Below are positions 1-5,015 of a stretch of DNA of 5,015 bases, in pieces. Under the pieces are notes generated by a model, which made no database searches, was not told the DNA's origin, and saw nothing but the letters and a program-made list of their open reading frames with translations. Within the stretch, counting starts at the first letter, position 1. Every line of letters begins with the position of its first letter. Source of the stretch: Deltaproteobacteria bacterium (GTDB taxonomy: Bacteria; Desulfobacterota; Desulfovibrionia; Desulfovibrionales; Desulfovibrionaceae); contig JAJBSY010000075.1 of assembly GCA_020861205.1 (NCBI GenBank), positions 1 through 5,015 on the forward strand, given 5' to 3'. The translations under genes and the position numbers were made by a program.

Positions 1-78
1 TGCCCGGTGGGGATCGAGCGCGGAGCGGATATCCGGGTCGCCTGTCCAGTCGACGCGCTTTGCGGTCCCGGTAGATGA
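1..78 (+). CDS. Possible C-terminal end of an unidentified upstream gene
   Basis: An open frame enters from the left edge and ends at a TGA at 76-78, giving 25 residues that start CPVGIERGADIRVACPVDAL. It would end 16 bases before the ATG of the next gene, a spacing typical of genes in one operon. I do not recognise the product. The stretch reading GADIRVACPVDAL vaguely resembles the last strand of a TOBE-type domain in ABC transporter ATPases, but this is only a guess. Against a real gene end: about 17 of 25 third positions are G or C, while the frame of the downstream gene is also open back to the edge and has even higher third-position GC. This stretch could therefore be simply intergenic. 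Confidence 0.25.
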   Translation, partial: CPVGIERGADIRVACPVDALCGPGR

Positions 79-81
79 GTC

Positions 82-88
82 AAAGGAG
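82..88 (+). promoter_or_regulatory. Ribosome binding site fixing the start of the dehydrogenase gene
   Basis: AAAGGAG lies 6 bases before the ATG at 95. The reading frame is open to the left edge of the window, so this strong Shine-Dalgarno match is what selects the ATG at 95. The Rossmann motif expected near the N-terminus of the family follows directly. Confidence 0.75.
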
Positions 89-94
89 AAACGG

Positions 95-1282
95 ATGAAA
101 AAAGTATTGATTATCGGCGCGGGCGGCGTCGGCCAGGTTGTGACCCATAAATGCGCCCAGGTTCCCGAGGTTTTCGGGTCCATCATGCTGGCGAGCCGGA
201 CGAAATCAAAATGCGACGCCATCGCGGCCCAGATATCGCGCCCCATCGAGACGGCGCAAGTTGTCGCGGACAACGGGCCGGAACTGGTGGCGTTGCTCAA
301 TTCGTACAAGCCCGACCTGGTCATCAACGTGGCGCTCCCGTACCAGGATCTGACCATCATGGACGCCTGCCTCGAAACCGGCGTGCATTACCTGGATACC
401 GCCAACTACGAACCCAAGGACGAAGCCAAGTTCGAATACAAGTGGCAGTGGGCGTACCAGGAGCGTTTCAGGGAAAAGGGCCTCATGGCGCTGCTCGGTT
501 CCGGCTTCGACCCCGGCGCGACCAACGTGTTCTGCGCCCACGCCCAGAAACATCATTTCGACGAGATCCACCAGCTGGACATTCTGGACTGCAACGCCGG
601 CGACCACGGCCAGCCGTTCGCCACCAATTTCAACCCGGAAATCAACATCCGGGAAGTGACCGCCAGGGGCCGGTACTGGGAACGCGGGGAATGGGTGGAA
701 ACCGACCCCCTGTCCTGGTCCATGCACTACGATCTGCCCGAAGGCATGGGCAGGAAAAAATTCTATCTCCTGTACCACGAGGAACTGGAGTCGCTTTCCA
801 GAAACCTCAAAGGACTCAAGCGCGCCCGGTTCTGGATGACGTTCTCCGACAACTACCTGAAACACCTCGAAGTGCTCGGCAACGTGGGGATGACCCGCAT
901 CGATCCCGTGCCCTACAACGGCTGCGAGATCGTTCCCATCCAGTTCTTGAAGGCCCTCCTGCCGGATCCCTCGTCACTCGGCCCGCTGACCAAGGGCAAA
1001 ACCTGCATCGGCTGCCTGATGCGGGGCGTCAAAAACGGGAAAGGCCGCACCGTGTTCGTGTATAACATCTGCGACCACGAGGAAGCTTACCGGGAAGTGA
1101 AATCCCAGGCCATCTCCTTTACCACGGGTGTCCCGGCCATGATCGGCGGCCTTCTCATGCTTACCGGCGAATGGAGCGGCAAAGGCGTCTTCAACATGGA
1201 GCAGCTTGACCCGGACCCGTTCATGGACCGCATGAACAGACACGGGTTGCCGTGGAGCGAGATCATCACCGAGGAAAAATAA
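95..1282 (+). CDS. Saccharopine dehydrogenase-like enzyme, probable carboxynorspermidine/carboxyspermidine synthase
   Basis: Complete 395-residue protein. Enzymes of this family reductively condense L-aspartate semialdehyde with a diamine (putrescine or 1,3-diaminopropane), using NADPH, to form carboxyspermidine or carboxynorspermidine. A PLP decarboxylase then converts the product to spermidine or norspermidine in the cytoplasm. Seen in the sequence: an N-terminal Rossmann nucleotide-binding motif GAGGVG at residues 8-13; an ASRT stretch at 33-36 at the end of the second strand, where NADP preference is usually set; DTANYEP at 101-107; GSGFDPGATNVF at 135-146; a conserved block around CNAGDHG at 166-172; and a C-terminal block with TTGVPAMIGG at 343-352 and LDPDPFM at 371-377. 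Length and motif order fit this subgroup better than lysine-forming saccharopine dehydrogenase. The start is set by a strong ribosome binding site 6 bases upstream. The gene ends at a shared hairpin terminator, and the next gene is convergent, so no decarboxylase follows it. Family assignment is firm. The exact polyamine substrate is inferred. Confidence 0.88.
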   Translation: MKKVLIIGAGGVGQVVTHKCAQVPEVFGSIMLASRTKSKCDAIAAQISRPIETAQVVADNGPELVALLNSYKPDLVINVALPYQDLTIMDACLETGVHYLDTANYEPKDEAKFEYKWQWAYQERFREKGLMALLGSGFDPGATNVFCAHAQKHHFDEIHQLDILDCNAGDHGQPFATNFNPEINIREVTARGRYWERGEWVETDPLSWSMHYDLPEGMGRKKFYLLYHEELESLSRNLKGLKRARFWMTFSDNYLKHLEVLGNVGMTRIDPVPYNGCEIVPIQFLKALLPDPSSLGPLTKGKTCIGCLMRGVKNGKGRTVFVYNICDHEEAYREVKSQAISFTTGVPAMIGGLLMLTGEWSGKGVFNMEQLDPDPFMDRMNRHGLPWSEIITEEK

Positions 1283-1312
1283 GGTTTTTTTCGGCTGGCC
1301 GAAGCGTTTGGA

Positions 1313-1352
1313 GAAAAACCACCCGCATCGCGGGTGGTTTTTCGCTTTTTTT
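1313..1352. terminator. Bidirectional rho-independent terminator between convergent genes
   Basis: Bases 1313-1326 and 1330-1343 are perfect inverted repeats of 14 bp around a 3-base loop. The GC core is CCACCCGC/GCGGGTGG. On the plus strand a T-run follows at 1346-1352, and five more T's are built into the right arm. On the minus strand the A's of the left arm supply a U-run after the GC core. The hairpin starts 30 bases after the dehydrogenase stop and lies just beyond the RidA stop at 1361, so it can end both transcripts. Confidence 0.9.
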
Positions 1353-1360
1353 CCGGCGTG

Positions 1361-1813
1361 TTATTTGACGCCGATGGCTTCGATTTCGATTAACGCGTCC
1401 CGGGGGATGCGCGCCACCTGGACGCAAGACCGGGCCGGCGGATTTTTCGTAAAATAGGTGGCGTAAATATCGTTCACCTTGGCGAAGTCGTTCAGGTCCT
1501 TCATGAAGATGGTCACCTTGACCGCCTTGTCCAGGGAGCTGCCGCCCGCTTCAAGCACGGCTTTGACGTTGTCCAGGGATTGCCTGGCCTGGGCCTCGAT
1601 GCCTTCCGGCATTTTGTTGGTGTCGGGATTCAGGGGGAGCTGCCCGGATGTGAAGACGAAGTCGTCCGTGGCTATACCTTGGGAATACGGGCCTACAGCC
1701 TTGGGCGCCTTCTGGGGCGCGACCATCGCGCGGTCTTCGGCAAAAGCGGTCAACGCCGTGATACTGAGCAGAAAAACGGCCAGAAACAGGGAAAGTGTCT
1801 TTTTTGAAAGCAT
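1361..1813 (-). CDS. RidA/YjgF/YER057c/UK114-family deaminase with N-terminal signal peptide
   Basis: 150-residue protein from the ATG at 1811-1813. RidA proteins hydrolyse reactive enamine/imine intermediates such as 2-aminoacrylate, which PLP enzymes release, to a keto acid and ammonia. Seen here: residues 26-150 cover the whole RidA fold, with GPYSQG at 41-46 (Tyr43), FTSGQLPLNP at 54-63, QARQSLDNVKAVLEAGG at 75-91, PARSCVQVARIP at 126-137 (Arg128) and IEIEAI at 142-147 (Glu143). Tyr43, Arg128 and Glu143 match the functional residues Tyr17, Arg105 and Glu120 of E. coli RidA, so the active site looks intact. The first 25 residues are extra: KK at 4-5, a hydrophobic core at about 7-20, and AFA before a likely cleavage site. 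There is no lipobox Cys. This predicts Sec export to the periplasm, whereas the family is usually cytosolic. An in-frame ATG 45 bases upstream lacks a ribosome binding site and would mask the signal peptide. The gene stands alone and converges on the dehydrogenase gene. Confidence 0.92.
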   Translation of the reverse strand: MLSKKTLSLFLAVFLLSITALTAFAEDRAMVAPQKAPKAVGPYSQGIATDDFVFTSGQLPLNPDTNKMPEGIEAQARQSLDNVKAVLEAGGSSLDKAVKVTIFMKDLNDFAKVNDIYATYFTKNPPARSCVQVARIPRDALIEIEAIGVK

Positions 1814-1819
1814 GGGATA

Positions 1820-1824
1820 CTCCT
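1820..1824 (-). promoter_or_regulatory. Ribosome binding site selecting the RidA start
   Basis: On the minus strand AGGAG lies 6 bases before the ATG at 1811-1813. The alternative in-frame ATG at 1856-1858 has no comparable site, so the shorter start is chosen. That choice places the signal peptide at the true N-terminus. Confidence 0.8.
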
Positions 1825-1867
1825 GTAATAAAATGGTCGTTAAAAAAGGATGCCGCAACCTTATCCG

Positions 1868-1896
1868 ACCCTAGCCGCTCCCGTACCGACTTGCAA
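1868..1896 (-). promoter_or_regulatory. Weak candidate sigma70-type promoter for the RidA gene
   Basis: On the minus strand TTGCAA (1891-1896) is followed after exactly 17 bases by TAGGGT (1868-1873), about 55 bases upstream of the RidA ATG. The match is about 4 of 6 for the -35 box and 3 of 6 for the -10 box. The spacing is ideal but the -10 box is poor. The A/T-rich stretch 1825-1852, nearer the gene, could hold a different promoter. Confidence 0.25.
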
Positions 1897-1935
1897 GGAA
1901 CAAACACGCAAGCCGGGTCCGGACGAGGATCACCG

Positions 1936-1961
1936 CTCCGCCGGAGGTCTGTGAGGCGGAG
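1936..1961. repeat. Inverted repeat CTCCGCC/GGCGGAG
   Basis: CTCCGCC at 1936-1942 is the exact reverse complement of GGCGGAG at 1955-1961, forming a 7-bp stem with a 12-base loop. The left arm alone can also fold as CTCCG-C-CGGAG (1936-1946). CCGGAGG occurs twice nearby, at 1941-1947 and 1964-1970. No T-run follows on either strand, so this is not a terminator. Its role is unknown. Confidence 0.5.
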
Positions 1962-2009
1962 AGCCGGAGGCGGGAGTGCGCCACGCGGAGAAGGGCGGAA
2001 GAAGTCCAT

Positions 2010-2054
2010 CGCAAAATCCCTTGCGGAGCAGGTCGGCAACGGCGCTTGCCGGCC
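2010..2054. repeat. Two tandem small hairpins with similar stems
   Basis: Hairpin one is CGCAA (2010-2014) paired with TTGCG (2021-2025) around a 6-base loop. Hairpin two is GGTCGGCAA (2031-2039) paired with TTGCCGGCC (2046-2054), also around a 6-base loop. Hairpin two has 9 pairs on the plus strand including one G-U. On the minus strand that pair becomes a C-A mismatch, leaving a perfect 6-bp core CGGCAA/TTGCCG. Both stems close on CAA/TTG. Neither is followed by a T-run. They could be a REP-like intergenic repeat, part of an RNA, or chance in GC-rich DNA. Confidence 0.45.
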
Positions 2055-2135
2055 TCGGACAAAACCGGATTACGCCCCCCCTCCGGCTGCCTGAAGGGGA
2101 TGGCAGCGAGACGGGGGAACGGTCTTGGGGAGAGG

Positions 2136-2173
2136 AACGAAAACGGCCCGGCGAAAAATTCCGCGGGCCGTTT
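2136..2173 (-). terminator. Rho-independent terminator of the tRNA-Gly transcript
   Basis: AAACGGCCCG at 2141-2150 is the exact reverse complement of CGGGCCGTTT at 2164-2173, a 10-bp stem with a 13-base loop. Read on the minus strand, the stem ends in a T-run (TTTTCGTT). It begins 13 bases after the CCA end of the tRNA, the expected place for its terminator. The U-tract is interrupted, so it may be of medium strength. Confidence 0.75.
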
Positions 2174-2186
2174 CATCATTGTTTCG

Positions 2187-2261
<75 letters not shown>

Positions 2262-2275
2262 TCAGTGAAGAAAGG

Positions 2276-2304
2276 CTTTTACGTCACCCTGCCGCCGCTG
2301 TCAA
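2276..2304 (-). promoter_or_regulatory. Sigma70-type promoter of the tRNA-Gly gene
   Basis: On the minus strand a consensus -35 box TTGACA (2299-2304) is followed after exactly 17 bases by TAAAAG (2276-2281), a 4 of 6 match to the -10 box. Transcription would begin near 2269, about 8 bases before the mature tRNA 5' end at 2261. That fits a short-leader single tRNA transcript. Confidence 0.75.
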
Positions 2305-2618
2305 GGCATGGGCCGTGGTTTTGCCTATTTTTCTGCGATGCCGGAGCCGATCGCGACGGTATATTTCCGGTGTCTGATTCGCAAAAAATCGCGGCGGGCG
2401 GATCGGCATTTTTTCTGGCGTTTTGCCGGACGGGACCCGGTTCCGGCAGGGCAGACATACCGGGCCGGACTCTGAAAAAGGGGGCCGCCGATGCGGATAC
2501 GCCAGCGATTCCACGAGGCCCGTCCCGGCCCTTTGTTCCATCGCTCCCGACCTGCCAAGGCATAACGGATTTCGCCAACGCGTTTCTCCGGCTATGGAGC
2601 GAAGAATCGGCTTATCGG
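2305..2618. other. Non-coding spacer between alaS and the tRNA promoter
   Basis: About 310 bases without a supportable gene. Open frames in it are antisense extensions of alaS or of the tRNA, or are Arg/Pro-rich translations of GC-rich DNA without ribosome binding sites. It holds a weak terminator candidate (2475-2521). An A/T inverted repeat, AAAAAAT (2383-2389) with ATTTTTT (2408-2414), surrounds an 18-base GC-rich centre. Just after the alaS stop there is a short direct repeat of AGCCGAT (minus strand, about 2605-2620). I see no known RNA family. Confidence 0.55.
2475..2521 (-). terminator. Weak candidate terminator for alaS
   Basis: On the minus strand GGGCC (2517-2521) can pair with GGCCC (2482-2486), followed by CC and then a five-T run (2475-2479). 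The stem is only 5 bp and the loop is about 30 bases, with a small inner GCG/CGC hairpin. It lies about 100 bases after the alaS stop. It is the best placed candidate I found, but it is weak. Confidence 0.2.
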
Positions 2619-5015
2619 CTACCCCCGGACAATCTTTTTCAATTCGGCAAACGCCGCGTCGATTCCGGCGGGATCGTTTCCGCCCGCCTGCGCCATGTCG
2701 GGCCTTCCGCCGCCGGAGCCGCCGATCTTTTCCGCGACCGGCTTGATGAGCGCGGGCGCCGTAAACCTGCCGTGGAGGTCCTTTGAAACCGCGATGAGCA
2801 GGCTCACCTTGCCGTCTTCCTCGGCGGTCAGGCAGGCGATGCCTGAAGGCATTTTGGACCGCACGTCATCCATGGTTTCGCGCAAGGCCTTGACGGTCGG
2901 CGCGCCCGAACGGGCCGCGAGCACCGTGACGCCGCCGATGACCTCGACGCTGTCCATCAGGTTCCTGCCCTGGCCGGACGCGGCGCGCGAGGCCGCTTTT
3001 TCCAGATCTTTTTTCAGCGCGCGGACCTCGCCTTGCAGGGCCGCGACCTTTTCCGCGATCTCGCCCGGCCGCGCCTTGAGCGCGCCGCCGACAGACTGCA
3101 ATTCCTCACGCTGACCGCGCGCGAGAGCGAGGGCGTTCCAGCCGGTCGCGGCTTCAATCCGCCGCGTGCCGGCGGCGATACCCGATTCGCTGATAATGGT
3201 GAACAGCCCGGCCTGGCCCGTGCGTTCCAGGTGGGTGCCCCCGCATAATTCCCTGGATTCTCCCGGCACGCAGACGACGCGCACGATGTCCCCGTATTTT
3301 TCGCCGAACAGGGCCATCGCCCCTTTGCCGATCGCTTCGTCGTACCGCATCTCCTCGGCCTCGAGGGGGATGTCTGCCATTATCGCCGCATTGACCTTGT
3401 TCTCCACGGCGGCGAGTTCCGTTTCGGTCATGGCCGCCATATGGGTGAAGTCGAACCGCAGGCGGTCCGGCGCCACCAGGGAACCGGCCTGGTGCACGTG
3501 GCTGCCCAGCACTTCGCGCAACGCCGCGTGCAGGAGGTGGGTGGCCGTGTGGTTGCGGGCCGAGGCCAGCCGGGCCCCTTCCGTGACGGTAAGGCTCGCC
3601 TCGCTGTCGAGGTGAAGAGACCCGGCAGTTACCGCCACCGCCATCACGGTCAGGACCGGCGAGGGTTTCAGAGTATCCGTCACGGCCGCCTTGCCCGTCG
3701 GCGTGGCGATTTCACCGGTATCGCCGGTCTGCCCCCCGGATGCGCCGTAGAAGGGGGTGCGCCCGGTGACCACGTAGCCCTTCATGCCGTTTTCAAGCAC
3801 CTCCACGCGTTCGCCTTCACCGTCGAGAAGGGCGGTGACGCGGCTGGTATCCGCCATCGTGCGATATCCGGAAAATTCCGAACGCAGGCCTTCCTCGAGC
3901 AGGGATGCGAAGCGCCCGGCGATGTCCGACTCGCCCGATCCTTTCCAGGCGGCCTTGGCGCGTTTCTTCTGTTCTTTCATGGCCGCGTTGAAGCCGTCTT
4001 CGTCCACGGCAAAGCCGCGCTTTTCCGCCACGTCGTTCACGATGTCCAGGGGAAAGCCGTACGTGTCGTACAGCCGGAAGGCAACCTCGCCGGACAGTTG
4101 TCCGGAGGGTTTGAGCGTCGCAAGTTCCTGTTCGAGCATGGCGAGTCCCTTGTCGAGCGTCTTGTCGAAGCGGTCTTCCTCCTCGCGCACCAGGCGGGCG
4201 ATGAAGTCCTTGGACTCGACCAGCTCGGGATAGTCCTCGCCCATGATGTCCACGACTTTTACGGACGTTTTGTACAGGAAGGCGTCGCGCATTCCGATAA
4301 GCCTGCCGAAGCGGTAGGCGCGGCGGATGAGACGGCGGAGGACGTAGCCGCGCCCTTCGTTGGACGGCATGATGCCGTCCGCAACCATGAAGGCGATGGC
4401 GCGGGAGTGGTCCGCGATGACCCGCAGGGCCGTGTCGGTATCGTTGGTATCCGGTTCGCTCCAGGCGTAGCGAACGCCTGCGAGGTCCGCGATATAGGCG
4501 ATCAGGCCCTGGAAAAGGTCGCAGTCGAAGTTGGACCGTTTGCCCTGGCAGATGGCCGCCGTGCGTTCAAGGCCCATGCCCGTGTCTATGCTCGGTTTGG
4601 GCAGCTTCTCGCGCCTTCCCGGCTCGATCTGGTTGTACTGCATGAACACCAGGTTCCAGATTTCCAGGAACCGGTCGCAGTCGCACTTGCCGATGCCGCA
4701 GTCCGGGCCGCAAGCCATGTCCGCGCCTTGGTCCACAAAAATTTCGGAACATGGCCCGCAGGGGCCGGTGTCGCCCATGGACCAGAAGTTGTCCTTCTCC
4801 CCGATGCGCAGGATGCGGTCCGGCGCGACGCCGGCGATTTCTTCCCACAAGCGCGCCGCCTCGTCGTCTTCCTCGAAGACCGTCACCCAGAGGCGGCTTT
4901 TGTCCAGGCCCAGCTCCTGGGTAACAAAGGTCCAGGCGAGCCGGATAGCGTCTTTTTTGAAATAGTCGCCGAAAGAAAAATTCCCCATCATCTCAAAAAA
5001 CGTGTGAGGCCGGGC
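2619..5015 (-). CDS. alaS: Alanyl-tRNA synthetase, N-terminus beyond the window
   Basis: Cytoplasmic class II synthetase that attaches alanine to tRNA-Ala and hydrolyses mischarged Ser- or Gly-tRNA-Ala. The frame is open to the right edge, beginning [19 protein letters not shown]. This aligns with E. coli residue 85 onward, so about 84 residues are missing and the full length is near 882, normal for the family. The ATG at 4991 is internal. Counting from that Met: [12 protein letters not shown] at 74-85; a Cys-rich loop with C94, C98, C103 and C105; DTGMGLER at 136-143; [16 protein letters not shown] at 210-225 and LYDTYGFP at 307-314. N211 and D309 in these last two correspond to E. coli N303 and D400, which read the G3-U70 pair. 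The editing domain has zinc ligands H481 and H485 (HTATH) with C583 and H587 (CGGTH). A helical linker at about 640-675 precedes the C-Ala domain with its Gly-rich [15 protein letters not shown] at 757-771. All domains after the edge look intact. Its promoter is outside the window. Confidence 0.97.
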   Translation of the reverse strand, partial: ARPHTFFEMMGNFSFGDYFKKDAIRLAWTFVTQELGLDKSRLWVTVFEEDDEAARLWEEIAGVAPDRILRIGEKDNFWSMGDTGPCGPCSEIFVDQGADMACGPDCGIGKCDCDRFLEIWNLVFMQYNQIEPGRREKLPKPSIDTGMGLERTAAICQGKRSNFDCDLFQGLIAYIADLAGVRYAWSEPDTNDTDTALRVIADHSRAIAFMVADGIMPSNEGRGYVLRRLIRRAYRFGRLIGMRDAFLYKTSVKVVDIMGEDYPELVESKDFIARLVREEEDRFDKTLDKGLAMLEQELATLKPSGQLSGEVAFRLYDTYGFPLDIVNDVAEKRGFAVDEDGFNAAMKEQKKRAKAAWKGSGESDIAGRFASLLEEGLRSEFSGYRTMADTSRVTALLDGEGERVEVLENGMKGYVVTGRTPFYGASGGQTGDTGEIATPTGKAAVTDTLKPSPVLTVMAVAVTAGSLHLDSEASLTVTEGARLASARNHTATHLLHAALREVLGSHVHQAGSLVAPDRLRFDFTHMAAMTETELAAVENKVNAAIMADIPLEAEEMRYDEAIGKGAMALFGEKYGDIVRVVCVPGESRELCGGTHLERTGQAGLFTIISESGIAAGTRRIEAATGWNALALARGQREELQSVGGALKARPGEIAEKVAALQGEVRALKKDLEKAASRAASGQGRNLMDSVEVIGGVTVLAARSGAPTVKALRETMDDVRSKMPSGIACLTAEEDGKVSLLIAVSKDLHGRFTAPALIKPVAEKIGGSGGGRPDMAQAGGNDPAGIDAAFAELKKIVRG

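Larger units (their letters stand above)
1814..2135. other. Non-coding spacer between the RidA gene and the tRNA terminator
   Basis: About 320 bases with no convincing gene. Open frames crossing it on either strand run into the RidA gene or the tRNA and have no ribosome binding site or recognisable protein. The right part (about 1900-2135) is GC-rich with several small inverted repeats, annotated separately. The left 50 bases are A/T-richer and serve as the RidA leader. I recognise no riboswitch in it. Confidence 0.6.

Noticed and set aside
206..865. Minus-strand open frame of 219 residues opposite the dehydrogenase gene
   Set aside because: It lies entirely within a well supported gene, has no recognisable domain, and its length follows from the high GC of the coding strand.
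151..1065. Plus-strand open frame of 304 residues overlapping the dehydrogenase gene
   Set aside because: It is an Arg/Pro/Gly-rich out-of-frame translation with no ribosome binding site or family resemblance.
1551..2039. Minus-strand open frame of 162 residues running from the spacer into the RidA gene
   Set aside because: It overlaps the RidA gene in another frame and the rest is low-complexity translation of the GC-rich spacer. It is not a fusion or an upstream partner gene.
1871..2179. Minus-strand open frame of 102 residues starting beside the tRNA
   Set aside because: It would begin within a few bases of the tRNA 3' end and run through the tRNA terminator hairpin, with no ribosome binding site.
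2425..2447. Hairpin GCCGGA/TCCGGC as a terminator
   Set aside because: The stem is only 6 bp. On the minus strand it is followed by A's rather than T's, and on the plus strand the T's precede it.
2695..4965. Several plus-strand open frames of 139-149 residues opposite alaS
   Set aside because: They are Ser/Arg-rich antisense shadows of a fully conserved alaS reading frame.

Overview
This is a GC-rich bacterial window (roughly 60% G+C by eye) carrying housekeeping genes. I found no mobile element, CRISPR array, phage gene or recognisable new system. The alanyl-tRNA synthetase has a Cys-rich loop after its PCGPC motif, and a carboxynorspermidine-synthase type dehydrogenase is present. Together with the base composition these suggest a delta-proteobacterial sulfate reducer of the Desulfovibrio type. 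That placement is inference from remembered family features, not from a search.

Layout from left to right. Bases 1-78 may hold the tail of an unidentified plus-strand gene. Bases 95-1282 (+) encode a complete saccharopine-dehydrogenase-fold enzyme of the carboxynorspermidine/carboxyspermidine synthase family, which belongs to the alternative spermidine pathway. A 14-bp perfect hairpin with U-tracts in both directions (about 1313-1352) separates it from a convergent minus-strand gene, 1361-1813. That gene encodes a RidA/YjgF-family enamine/imine deaminase with an apparent Sec signal peptide. Bases 1814-2140 are non-coding. They hold the RidA ribosome binding site, a weak promoter candidate and a run of small inverted repeats. 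A minus-strand tRNA-Gly(GCC) with encoded CCA lies at 2187-2261, with a sigma70-like promoter upstream (2276-2304) and a hairpin terminator downstream (2136-2173). Bases 2305-2618 are non-coding. From 2619 to the right edge is alaS on the minus strand. It lacks about the first 84 codons, which lie beyond the window.

How the parts relate: alaS, the tRNA gene and the RidA gene all read leftward, but the tRNA has its own promoter and terminator, so they look like three independent transcription units. The polyamine gene reads rightward and meets the RidA gene at the shared terminator. The genes do not form an obvious pathway. The points most worth a second look are the export signal on RidA, the tandem hairpins at 1936-2054, and the absence of the carboxynorspermidine decarboxylase immediately downstream of the dehydrogenase.
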